Source: Aquatica leii
Lineage: Eukaryota; Arthropoda; Insecta; Coleoptera; Lampyridae
DNA: 64,000 nt
Direction: 5' to 3'
Assembly: GCA_035610365.1 (NCBI GenBank)
Contig: CM069435.1
Location: 94,273,389-94,337,388, forward strand
In this document: in pieces, positions 32,482-47,400 of the stretch
How the letters are laid out: every line of letters starts with the position of its first letter
Numbering within the stretch: position 1 is the first letter of the stretch
Notes under the pieces: model-generated
Databases searched by the model: none
What the model was told of the DNA's origin: nothing
Seen by the model: the letters and a program-made list of their open reading frames with translations, nothing else
Program-made: the position numbers and the translations under genes

Positions 32482-35400
32482 TGTTAAACTGGTACATTGC
32501 AATACGAACAGGGTTAAATATTGCGAAAAATCGAATTGCTAGATACTGTAACGCTTAAAATCGAACGTTAGTAAACCCAGTCTTCACTGGCATTAACTAC
32601 ACACCATTAATAAAGAAAGATTTCATGTATGTTGAACTGGTACATTGCAATACGAACAGGGTTAAATATTGCGAAAAATCGAATTGCTAGATACTGTAAC
32701 GCTTAAAATCGAACGTTAGTAAACCCAGTCTTTACTATGGCACACACACTACACACCATTATTAAAGAAAGATTTCATGTATGTTGAACTGGTACATTGC
32801 AATACGAACAGGGTTAAATATTGCGAAAAATCGAATTGCTAGATACTGTAACGCTTAAAATCGAACGTTAGTAAACCCAGTCTTTACTATGGCACACACA
32901 ATTAATAAAGAAAGATTTCATGTATGTTGCACTGGTACATTGCAATACGAACAGGGTTAAATATTGCGAAAAATCGAATTGCTAGATACTGTAACGCTTA
33001 AAATCGAACGTTAGTAAACCCAGTCTTTACTATGGCACACACACTACACACAATTAATAAAGAAAGATTTCATGTATGTTGCACTGGTACATTGCAATAC
33101 GAACAGGGTTAAATATTGCGAAAAATCGAATTGCTAGATACTGTAACGCTTAAAATCGAACGTTAGTAAACCCAGTCTTCACTGGCATTAACTACACACA
33201 ATTAACAAAGAAAGATTTCATGTATGTTGAACTGGTACATTGCAATACGAACAGGGTTAAATATTGCGAAAAATCGAATTGCTAGATACTGTAACGCTTA
33301 AAATCGAACGTTAGTAAACCCAGTCTTTACTATGGCACACACACTACACACAATTAATAAAGAAAGATTTCATGTATGTTGCACTGGTACATTGCAATAC
33401 GAACAGGGTTAAATATTGCGAAAAATCGAATTGCTAGATACTGTAACGCTTAAAATCGAACGTTAGTAAACCCAGTCTTTACTATGGCACACACACTACA
33501 CACAATTAATAAAGAAAGATTTCATGTATGTTGCACTGGTACATTGCAATACGAACAGGGTTAAATATTGCGAAAAATCGAATTGCTAGATACTGTAACG
33601 CTTAAAATCGAACGTTAGTAAACCCAGTCTTTACTATGGCACACACACTACACACAATTAATAAAGAAAGATTTCATGTATGTTGCACTGGTACATTGCA
33701 ATACGAACAGGGTTAAATATTGCGAAAAATCGAATTGCTAGATACTGTAACGCTTAAAATCGAACGTTAGTAAACCCAGTCTTTACTATGGCACACACAC
33801 TACACACAATTAATAAAGAAAGATTTCATGTATGTTGAACTGGTACATTGCAATACGAACAGGGTTAAATATTGCGAAAAATCGAATTGCTAGATACTGT
33901 AACGCTTAAAATCGAACGTTAGTAAACCCAGTCTTTACTATGGCACACACACTACACACAATTAATAAAGAAAGATTTCATGTATGTTGCACTGGTACAT
34001 TGCAATACGAACAGGGTTAAATATTGCGAAAAATCGAATTGCTAGATACTGTAACGCTTAAAATCGAACGTTAGTAAACCCAGTCTTCACTGGCATTAAC
34101 TACACACAATTAATAAAGAAAGATTTCATGTATGTTGCACTGGTACATTGCAATACGAACAGGGTTAAATATTGCGAAAAATCGAATTGCTAGATACTGT
34201 AACGCTTAAAATCGAACGTTAGTAAACCCAGTCTTTACTATGGCACACGCACTACACACAATTAATAAAGAAAGATTTCATGTATGATGAACTGGTACAT
34301 TGCAATACGAACAGGGTTAAATATTGCGAAAAATCGAATTGCTAGATACTGTAACGCTTAAAATCGAACGTTAGTAAACCCAGTCTTTACTCTGGCATTA
34401 ACTACACACAATTAATAAAGAAAGATTTCATGTATGTTGAACTGGTACATTGCAATACGAACAGGGTTAAATATTGCGAAAAATCGAATTGCTAGATACT
34501 GTAACGCTTAAAATCGAACGTTAGTAAACCCAGTCTTCACTGGCATTAACTACACACAATTAATAAAGAAAGATTTCATGTATGTTGAACTGGTACATTG
34601 CAATACGAACAGGGTTAAATATTGCGAAAAATCGAATTGCTAGATACTGTAACGCTTAAAATCGAACGTTAGTAAACCCAGTCTTTACTATGGCATTAAC
34701 TACACACAATTAATAAAGAAAGATTTCATGTATGTTGAACTGGTACATTGCAATACGAACAGGGTTAAATATTGCGAAAAATCGAATTGCTAGATACTGT
34801 AACGCTTAAAATCGAACGTTAGTAAACCCAGTCTTGACTATGGCATTACACTACTCACAATTAATAAAGAAAGATTTCATGTATGTTGAACTGGTACATT
34901 GCAATACGAACAGGGTTAAATATTGCGAAAAATCGAATTGCTAGATACTGTAACGCTTAAAATCGAACGTTAGTAAACCCAGTCTTTACTATGGCATTAA
35001 CTACACACAATTAATAAAGAAAGATTTCATGTATGTTGAACTGGTACATTGCAATACGAACAGGGTTAAATATTGCGAAAAATCGAATTGCTAGATACTG
35101 TAACGCTTAAAATCGAACGTTAGTAAACCCAGTCTTTACTATGGCATTACACTACACACAATTAATAAAGAAAGATTTCATGTATGTTGAACTGGTACAT
35201 TGCAATACGAACAGGGTTAAATATTGCGAAAAATCGAATTGCTAGATACTGTAACGCTTAAAATCGAACGTTAGTAAACCCAGTCTTTACTATGGCATTA
35301 CACTACACACAATTAATAAAGAAAGATTTCATGTATGATGAACTGGTACATTGCAATACGAACAGGGTTAAATATTGCGAAAAATCGAATTGCTAGATAC

Positions 35401-38400
35401 TGTAACGCTTAAAATCGAACGTTAGTAAACCCAGTCTTTACTATGGCATTAACTACACACAATTAATAAAGAAAGATTTCATGTATGTTGAACTGGTACA
35501 TTGCAATACGAACAGGGTTAAATATTGCGAAAAATCGAATTGCTAGATACTGTAACGCTTAAAATCGAACGTTAGTAAACCCAGTCTTCACTATGGCACA
35601 CACACTACACACAATTAATAAAGAAAGATTTCATGTATGTTGAACTGGTACATTGCAATACGAACAGGGTTAAATATTGCGAAAAATCGAATTGCTAGAT
35701 ACTGTAACGCTTAAAATCGAACGTTAGTAAACCCAGTCTTTACTATGGCATTACACTACACACAATTAATAAAGAAAGATTTCATGTATGTTGAACTGGT
35801 ACATTGCAATACGAACAGGGTTAAATATTGCGAAAAATCGAATTGCTAGATACTGTAACGCTTAAAATCGAACGTTAGTAAACCCAGTCTTTACTATGGC
35901 ACGCACTACACACAATTAATAAAGAAAGATTTCATGTATGTTGAACTGGTACATTGCAATACGAACAGGGTTAAATATTACGAAAAATCGAATTGCTAGA
36001 TACTGTAACGCTTAAAATCGAACGTTAGTAATCCCAGTCTTTACTATGGCACACACTACACACAAATAATAAAGAAAGATTTCATGTATGTTGAACTGGT
36101 ACATTGCAATACGAACAGGGTTAAATATTGCGAAAAATCGAATTGCTAGATACTGTAACGCTTAAAATCGATCGTTAGTAAACCCAGTCTTTACTATGGC
36201 ACGCACTACACACAATTAATAAAGAAAGATTTCATGTATGTTGAACTGATACATTGCAATACGAACAGGGTTAAATATTGCGAAAAATCGAATTGCTAGA
36301 TACTGTAACGCTTAAAATCGAACGTTAGTAAACCCAGTCTTTACTATGGCACACACAATTAATAAAGAAAGATTTCATGTATGTTGCACTGGTACATTGC
36401 AATACGAACAGGGTTAAATATTGCGAAAAATCGAATTGCTAGATACTGTAACGCTTAAAATCGAACGTTAGTAAACCCAGTCTTTACTATGGCACACACA
36501 CTACACACAATTAATAAAGAAAGATTTCATGTATGTTGAACTGGTACATTGCAATACGAACAGGGTTAAATATTGCGAAAAATCGAATTGCTAGATACTG
36601 TAACGCTTAAAATCGAACGTTAGTAAACCCAGTCTTTACTATGGCATTACACTACACACAATTAATAAAGAAAGATTTCATGTATGTTGAACTGGTACAT
36701 TGCAATACGAACAGGGTTAAATATTGCGAAAAATCGAATTGCTAGATACTGTAACGCTTAAAATCGAACGTTAGTAAACCCAGTCTTTACTATAGCATTA
36801 CACTACACACAATTAATAAAGAAAGATTTCATGTATGTTGAACTGGTACATTGCAATACGAACAGGGTTAAATATTGCGAAAAATCGAATTGCTAGATAC
36901 TGTAACGCTTAAAATCGAACGTTAGTAAACCCAGTCTTCACTGGCATTAACTACACACAATTAATAAAGAAAGATTTCATGTATGTTGAACTGGTACATT
37001 GCAATACGAACAGGGTTAAATATTGCGAAAAATCGAATTGCTAGATACTGTAACGCTTAAAATCGAACGTTAGTAAACCCAGTCTTTACTATGGCATTAA
37101 CTACACACAATTAATAAAGAAAGATTTCATGTATGTTGAACTGGTACATTGCAATACGAACAGGGTTAAATATTGCGAAAAATCGAATTGCTAGATACTG
37201 TAACGCTTAAAATCGAACGTTAGTAAACCCAGTCTTTACTATAGCATTAACTACACACAATTAATAAAGAAAGATTTCATGTATGTTGAACTGGTACATT
37301 GCAATACGAACAGGGTTAAATATTGCGAAAAATCGAATTGCTAGATACTGTAACGCTTAAAATCGAACGTTAGTAAACCCAGTCTTTACTATGGCATTAA
37401 CTACACACAATTAATAAAGAAAGATTTCATGTATGTTGAACTGGTACATTGCAATACGAACAGGGTTAAATATTGCGAAAAATCGAATTGCTAGATACTG
37501 TAACGCTTAAAATCGAACGTTAGTAAACCCAGTCTTTACTATGGCACACACAATTAATAAAGAAAGATTTCATGTATGTTGCACTGGTACATTGCAATAC
37601 GAACAGGGTTAAATATTGCGAAAAATCGAATTGCTAGATACTGTAACGCTTAAAATCGAACGTTAGTAAACCCAGTCTTTACTATGGCACACGCACTACA
37701 CACAATTAATAAAGAAAGATTTCATGTATGTTGCACTAGTACATTGCAATACGAACAGGGTTAAATATTGCGAAAAATCGAATTGCTAGATACTGTAACG
37801 CTTAAAATCGAACGTTAGTAAACCCAGTCTTTACTATGGCACACAATTAATAAAGAAAGATTTCATGTATGTTGCACTGGTACATTGCAATACGAACAGG
37901 GTTAAATATTGCGAAAAATCGAATTGCTAGATACTGTAACGCTTAAAATCGAACGTTAGTAAACCCAGTCTTTACTATGGCATTACACTACACACAATTA
38001 ATAAAGAAAGATTTCATGTATGTTGAACTGGTACATTGCAATACCAACAGGGTTAAATATTGCGAAAAATCGAATTGCTAGATACTGTAACGCTTAAAAT
38101 CGAACGTTAGTAAACCCAGTCTTTACTATGGCATTACACTACACACAATTAATAAAGAAAGATTTCATGTATGTTGAACTGGTACATTGCAATACGAACA
38201 GGGTTAAATATTGCGAAAAATCGAATTGCTAGATACTGTAACGCTTAAAATCGAACGTTAGTAAACCCAGTCTTTACTATGGCACACATCACTACACACA
38301 ATTAATAAAGAAAGATTTCATGTATGTTGCACTGGTACATTGCAATACGAACAGGGTTAAATATTGCGAAAAATCGAATTGCTAGATACTGTAACGCTTA

Positions 38401-41400
38401 AAATCGAACGTTAGTAAACCCAGTCTTTACTATGGCATTACACTACACACAATTAATAAAGAAAGATTTCATGTATGTTGAACTGGTACATTGCAATACG
38501 AACAGGGTTAAATATTGCGAAAAATCGAATTGCTAGATACTGTAACGCTTAAAATCGAACGTTAGTAAACCCAGTCTTTACTATGGCATTACACTACACA
38601 CAATTAATAAAGAAAGATTTCATGTATGTTGAACTGGTACATTGCAATACGAACAGGGTTAAATATTGCGAAAAATCGAATTGCTAGATACTGTAACGCT
38701 TAAAATCGAACGTTAGTAAACCCAGTCTTTACTATGGCACACACACTACACACAATTAATAAAGAAAGATTTCATGTATGTTGCACTGGTACATTGCAAT
38801 ACGAACAGGGTTAAATATTGCGAAAAATCGAATTGCTAGATACTGTAACGCTTAAAATCGAACGTTAGTAAACCCAGTCTTTACTATGGCATTACACTAC
38901 ACACAATTAATAAAGAAAGATTTCATGTATGTTGAACTGGTACATTGCAATACGAACAGGGTTAAATATTGCGAAAAATCGAATTGCTAGATACTGTAAC
39001 GCTTAAAATCGAACGTTAGTTAACCCAGTCTTTACTATGGCACACACACTACACACAATTAATAAAGAAAGATTTCATGTATGTTGAACTGGTACATTGC
39101 AATACGAACAGGGTTAAATATTGCGAAAAATCGAATTGCTAGATACTGTAACGCTTAAAATCGAACGTTAGTAAACCCAGTCTTTACTATGGCACACACA
39201 CTACACACCATTAATAAAGAAAGATTTCATGTATGTTGAACTGGTACATTGCAATACGAACAGGGTTAAATATTGCGAAAAATCGAATTGCTAGATACTG
39301 TAACGCTTAAAATCGAACGTTAGTAAACCCAGTCTTTACTATGGCACACACACTACACACAATTAATAAAGAAAGATTTCATGTATGTTGAACTGGTACA
39401 TTGCAATACGAACAGGGTTAAATATTGCGAAAAATCGAATTGCTAGATACTGTAACGCTTAAAATCGAACGTTAGTAAACCCAGTCTTTACTATGGCATT
39501 AACTACACACAATTAATAAAGAAAGATTTCATGTATGTTGAACTGGTACATTGCAATACGAACAGGGTTAAATATTGCGAAAAATCGAATTGCTAGATAC
39601 TGTAACGCTTAAAATCGAACGTTAGTAAACCCAGTCTTTACTATGGCACGCACTACACACAATTAATAAAGAAAGATTTCATGTATGTTGAACTGGTACA
39701 TTGCAATACGAACAGGGTTAAATATTGCGAAAAATCGAATTGCTAGATACTGTAACGCTTAAAATCGAACGTTAGTAAACCCAGTCTGTACTATGGCATT
39801 ACACTACACACAATTAATAAAGAAAGATTTCATGTATTTTGAACTGGTACATTCCAATATGGACAGGGTTAAATATTGCGAAAAATCGAATTGCTAGATA
39901 CTGTAACGCTTAAAATCGAACGTTAGTAAACCCAGTCTTTACTATGGCATTACACTACACACAATTAATAAAGAAAGATTTCATGTATGTTGAACTGGTA
40001 CATTGCAATACGAACAGGGTTAAATATTGCGAAAAATCGAATTGCTAGATACTGTAACGCTTAAAATCGAACGTTAGTAAACCCAGTCTTTACTATGGCA
40101 CACACACTACACACAATTAATAAAGAAAGATTTCATGTATGTTGCACTGGTACATTGCAATACGAACAGGGTTAAATATTGCGAAAAATCGAATTGCTAG
40201 ATACTGTAACGCTTAAAATCGAACGTTAGTAAACCCAGTCTTTACTATGGCATTAACTACACACAATTAATAAAGAAAGATTTCATGTATGTTGAACTGG
40301 TACATTGCAATACGAACAGGGTTAAATATTGCGAAAAATCGAATTGCTAGATACTGTAACGCTTAAAATCGAACGTTAGTAAACCCAGTCTTTACTATGG
40401 CACACACAATTAATAAAGAAAGATTTCATGTATGTTGCACTGGTACATTGCAATACGAACAGGGTTAAATATTGCGAAAAATCGAATTGCTAGATACTGT
40501 AACGCTTAAAATCGAACGTTAGTAAACCCAGTCTTTACTATGGCACACACTACACACAAATAATAAAGAAAGATTTCATGTATGTTGAACTGGTACATTG
40601 CAATACGAACAGGGTTAAATATTGCGAAAAATCGAATTGCTAGATACTGTAACGCTTAAAATCGAACGTTAGTAAACCCAGTCTTTACTATGGCATTACA
40701 CTACACACAATTAATAAAGAAAGATTTCATGTATGTTGAACTGGTACATTGCAATACGAACAGGGTTAAATATTGCGAAAAATCGAATTGCTAGATACTG
40801 TAACGCTTAAAATCGAACGTTAGTAAACCCAGTCTGTACTATGGCATTACACTACACACAATTAATAAAGAAAGATTTCATGTATGTTGAACTGGTACAT
40901 TGCAATACGAACAGGGTTAAATATTGCGAAAAATCGAATTGCTAGATACTGTAACGCTTAAAATCGAACGTTAGTAAACCCAGTCTTTACTATGGCACGC
41001 ACTACACACAATTAATAAAGAAAGATTTCATGTATGTTGAACTGGTACATTGCAATACGAACAGGGTTAAATATTGCGAAAAATCGAATTGCTAGATACT
41101 GTAACGCTTAAAATCGAACGTTAGTAAACCCAGTCTTTACTATGGCATTACACTACACACAATTAATAAAGAAAGATTTCATGTATGTTGAACTGGTACA
41201 TTGCAATACGAACAGGGTTAAATATTGCGAAAAATCGAATTGCTAGATACTGTAACGCTTAAAATCGAACGTTAGTAAACCCAGTCTTTACTATGGCACA
41301 CACACTACACACAATTAATAAAGAAAGATTTCATGTATGTTGAACTGGTACATTGCAATACGAACAGGGTTAAATATTGCGAAAAATCGAATTGCTAGAT

Positions 41401-44400
41401 ACTGTAACGCTTAAAATCGAACGTTAGTAAACCCAGTCTTTACTATGGCACGCACTACACACAATTAATAAAGAAAGATTTCATGTATGTTGAACTGGTA
41501 CATTGCAATACGAACAGGGTTAAATATTGCGAAAAATCGAATTGCTAGATACTGTAACGCTTAAAATCGAACGTTAGTAAACCCAGTCTTTACTATGGCA
41601 CGCACTACACACAATTAATAAAGAAAGATTTCATGTATGTTGAACTGGTACATTGCAATACGAACAGGGTTAAATATTGCGAAAAATCGAATTGCTAGAT
41701 ACTGTAACGCTTAAAATCGAACGTTAGTAAACCCAGTCTTTACTATGGCACACACAATTAATAAAGAAAGATTTCATGTATGTTGCACTGGTACATTGCA
41801 ATACGAACAGGGTTAAATATTGCGAAAAATCGAATTGCTAGATACTGTAACGCTTAAAATCGAACGTTAGTAAACCCAGTCTTTACTATGGCATTACACT
41901 ACACACAATTAATAAAGAAAGATTTCATGTATGTTGAACTGGTACATTGCAATACGAACAGGGTTAAATATTGCGAAAAATCGAATTGCTAGATACTGTA
42001 ACGCTTAAAATCGAACGTTAGTAAACCCAGTCTTTACTATGGCACACACACTACACACAATTAATAAAGAAAGATTTCATGTATGTTGAACTGGTACATT
42101 GCAATACGAACAGGGTTAAATATTGCGAAAAATCGAATTGCTAGATACTGTAACGCTTAAAATCGAACGTTAGTAAACCCAGTCTTTACTATGGCATTAC
42201 ACTACACACAATTAATAAAGAAAGATTTCATGTATGTTGCACTGGTACATTGCAATACGAACAGGGTTAAATATTGCGAAAAATCGAATTGCTAGATACT
42301 GTAACGCTTAAAATCGAACGTTAGTAAACCCAGTCTTTACTATGGCATTACACTACACACAATTAATAAAGAAAGATTTCATGTATGTTGAACTGGTACA
42401 TTGCAATACGAACAGGGTTAAATATTGCGAAAAATCGAATTGCTAGATACTGTAACGCTTAAAATCGAACGTTAGTAAACCCAGTCTTTACTATGGCATT
42501 ACACTACACACAATTAATAAAGAAAGATTTCATGTATGTTGAACTGGTACATTGCAATACGAACAGGGTTAAATATTGCGAAAAATCGAATTGCTAGATA
42601 CTGTAACGCTTAAAATCGAACGTTAGTAAACCCAGTCTTTACTATGGCACACACACTACACACAATTAATAAAGAAAGATTTCATGTATGTTGCACTGGT
42701 ACATTGCAATACGAACAGGGTTAAATATTGCGAAAAATCGAATTGCTAGATACTGTAACGCTTAAAATCGAACGTTAGTAAACCCAGTCTTTACTATGGC
42801 ACACACACTACACACAATTAATAAAGAAAGATTTCATGTATGTTGCACTGGTACATTGCAATACGAACAGGGTTAAATATTGCGAAAAATCGAATTGCTA
42901 GATACTGTAACGCTTAAAATCGAACGTTAGTAAACCCAGTCTTTACTATGGCACACACACTACACACAATTAATAAAGAAAGATTTCATGTATGTTGCAC
43001 TGGTACATTGCAATACGAACAGGGTTAAATATTGCGAAAAATCGAATTGCTAGATACTGTAACGCTTAAAATCGAACGTTAGTAAACCCAGTCTTTACTA
43101 TGGCACACACACTACACACAATTAATAAAGAAAGATTTCATGTATGTTGCACTGGTACATTGCAATACGAACAGGGTTAAATATTGCGAAAAATCGAATT
43201 GCTAGATACTGTAACGCTTAAAATCGAACGTTAGTAAACCCAGTCTTTACTATGGCATACGCACTACACACAATTAATAAAGAAAGATTTCATGTATGTT
43301 GCACTGGTACATTGCAATACGAACAGGGTTAAATATTGCGAAAAATCGAATTGCTAGATACTGTAACGCTTAAAATCGAACGTTAGTAAACCCAGTCTTT
43401 ACTATGGCACGCACTACACACAATTAATAAAGAAAGATTTCATGTATGTTGAACTGGTACATTGCAATACGAACAGGGTTAAATATTGCGAAAAATCGAA
43501 TTGCTAGATACTGTAACGCTTAAAATCGAACGTTAGTAAACCCAGTCTTTACTATGGCACACACACTACACACAATTAATAAAGAAAGATTTCATGTATG
43601 TTGAACTGGTACATTGCAATACGAACAGGGTTAAATATTGCGAAAAATCGAATTGCTAGATACTGTAACGCTTAAAATCGAACGTTAGTAAACCCAGTCT
43701 TTACTATGGCACACACACTACACACAATTAATAAAGAAAGATTTCATGTATGTTGCACTGGTACATTGCAATACGAACAGGGTTAAATATTGCGAAAAAT
43801 CGAATTGCTAGATACTGTAACGCTTAAAATCGAACGTTAGTAAACCCAGTCTTTACTATGGCACACACACTACACACAATTAATAAAGAAAGATTTCATG
43901 TATGTTGCACTGGTACATTGCAATACGAACAGGGTTAAATATTGCGAAAAATCGAATTGCTAGATACTGTAACGCTTAAAATCGAACGTTAGTAAACCCA
44001 GTCTTTACTATGGCACACACACTACACACAATTAATAAAGAAAGATTTCATGTATGTTGAACTGGTACATTGCAATACGAACAGGGTTAAATATTGCGAA
44101 AAATCGAATTGCTAGATACTGTAACGCTTAAAATCGAACGTTAGTAAACCCAGTCTTTACTATGGCACACACACTACACACAATTAATAAAGAAAGATTT
44201 CATGTATGTTGAACTGGTACATTGCAATACGAACAGGGTTAAATATTGCGAAAAATCGAATTGCTAGATACTGTAACGCTTAAAATCGAACGTTAGTAAA
44301 CCCAGTCTTTACTATGGCACACACACTACACACAATTAATAAAGAAAGATTTCATGTATGTTGAACTGGTACATTGCAATACGAACAGGGTTAAATATTG

Positions 44401-47400
44401 CGAAAAATCGAATTGCTAGATACTGTAACGCTTAAAATCGAACGTTAGTAAACCCAGTCTTTACTATGGCACACACTACACACAATTAATAAAGAAAGAT
44501 TTCATGTATGTTGCACTGGTACATTGCAATACGAACAGGGTTAAATATTGCGAAAAATCGAATTGCTAGATACTGTAACGCTTAAAATCGAACGTTAGTA
44601 AACCCAGTCTTTACTATGGCACACACACTACACACAATTAATAAAGAAAGATTTCATGTATGTTGAACTGGTACATTGCAATACGAACAGGGTTAAATAT
44701 TGCGAAAAATCGAATTGCTAGATACTGTAACGCTTAAAATCGAACGTTAGTAAACCCAGTCTTTACTATGGCACACACACTACACACAATTAATAAAGAA
44801 AGATTTCATGTATGTTGAACTGGTACATTGCAATACGAACAGGGTTAAATATTGCGAAAAATCGAATTGCTAGATACTGTAACGCTTAAAATCGAACGTT
44901 AGTAAACCCAGTCTTTACTATGGCACACACACTACACACAATTAATAAAGAAAGATTTCATGTATGTTGAACTGGTACATTGCAATACGAACAGGGTTAA
45001 ATATTGCGAAAAATCGAATTGCTAGATACTGTAACGCTTAAAATCGAACGTTAGTAAACCCAGTCTTTACTATGGCACACACACTACACACAATTAATAA
45101 AGAAAGATTTCATGTATGTTGCACTGGTACATTGCAATACGAACAGGGTTAAATATTGCGAAAAATCGAATTGCTAGATACTGTAACGCTTAAAATCGAA
45201 CGTTAGTAAACCCAGTCTTTACTATGGCATTAACTACACACAATTAATAAAGAAAGATTTCATGTATGTTGCACTGGTACATTGCAATACGAACAGGGTT
45301 AAATATTGCGAAAAATCGAATTGCTAGATACTGTAACGCTTAAAATCGAACGTTAGTAAACCCAGTCTTTACTATGGCATTAACTACACACAATTAACAA
45401 AGAAAGATTTCATGTATGTTGCACTGGTACATTGCAATACGAACAGGGTTAAATATTGCGAAAAATCGAATTGCTAGATACTGTAACGCTTAAAATCGAA
45501 CGTTAGTAAACCCAGTCTTTACTATGGCACACACTACACACAATTAATAAAGAAAGATTTCATGTATGTTGAACTGGTACATTGCAATACGAACAGGGTT
45601 AAATATTGCGAAAAATCGAATTGCTAGATACTGTAACGCTTAAAATCGAACGTTAGTAAACCCAGTCTTTACTATGGCACACACACTACACACAATTAAT
45701 AAAGAAAGATTTCATGTATGTTGCACTGGTACATTGCAATACGAACAGGGTTAAATATTGCGAAAAATCGAATTGCTAGATACTGTAACGCTTAAAATCG
45801 AACGTTAGTAAACCCAGTCTTTACTATGGCACACACACTACACACAATTAATAAAGAAAGATTTCATGTATGTTGCACTGGTACATTGCAATACGAACAG
45901 GGTTAAATATTGCGAAAAATCGAATTGCTAGATACTGTAACGCTTAAAATCGAACGTTAGTAAACCCAGTCTTTACTATGGCGTACACACTACACACAAT
46001 TAATAAAGAAAGATTTCATGTATGTTGCACTGGTACATTGCAATACGAACAGGGTTAAATATTGCGAAAAATCGAATTGCTAGATACTGTAACGCTTAAA
46101 ATCGAACGTTAGTAAACCCAGTCTTTACTATGGCACACACACTACACACAATTAATAAAGAAAGATTTCATGTATGTTGCACTGGTACATTGCAATACGA
46201 ACAGGGTTAAATATTGCGAAAAATCGAATTGCTAGATACTGTAACGCTTAAAATCGAACGTTAGTAAACCCAGTCTTTACTATGGCACACACACTACACA
46301 CAATTAATAAAGAAAGATTTCATGTATGTTGAACTGGTACATTGCAATACGAACAGGGTTAAATATTGCGAAAAATCGAATTGCTAGATACTGTAACGCT
46401 TAAAATCGAACGTTAGTAAACCCAGTCTTTACTATGGCACGCACTACACACAATTAATAAAGAAAGATTTCATGTATGTTGAACTGGTACATTGCAATAC
46501 GAACAGGGTTAAATATTGCGAAAAATCGAATTGCTAGATACTGTAACGCTTAAAATCGAACGTTAGTAAACCCAGTCTTTACTATGGCACACACACTACA
46601 CACAATTAATAAAGAAAGATTTCATGTATGTTGCACTGGTACATTGCAATACGAACAGGGTTAAATATTGCGAAAAATCGAATTGCTAGATACTGTAACG
46701 CTTAAAATCGAACGTTAGTAAACCCAGTCTTTACTATGGCACACACACTACACACAATTAATAAAGAAAGATTTCATGTATGTTGAACTGGTACATTGCA
46801 ATACGAACAGGGTTAAATATTGCGAAAAATCGAATTGCTAGATACTGTAACGCTTAAAATCGAACGTTAGTAAACCCAGTCTTTACTATGGCACACACAC
46901 TACACACAATTAATAAAGAAAGATTTCATGTATGTTGAACTGGTACATTGCAATACGAACAGGGTTAAATATTGCGAAAAATCGAATTGCTAGATACTGT
47001 AACGCTTAAAATCGAACGTTAGTAAACCCAGTCTTTACTATGGCACGCACTACACACAATTAATAAAGAAAGATTTCATGTATGTTGAACTGGTACATTG
47101 CAATACGAACAGGGTTAAATATTGCGAAAAATCGAATTGCTAGATACTGTAACGCTTAAAATCGAACGTTAGTAAACCCAGTCTTTACTATGGCACACAT
47201 CTACACACAATTAATAAAGAAAGATTTCATGTATGTTGAACTGGTACATTGCAATACGAACAGGGTTAAATATTGCGAAAAATCGAATTGCTAGATACTG
47301 TAACGCTTAAAATCGAACGTTAGTAAACCCAGTCTTTACTATGGCACACACACTACACACAATTAATAAAGAAAGATTTCATGTATGTTGAACTGGTACA

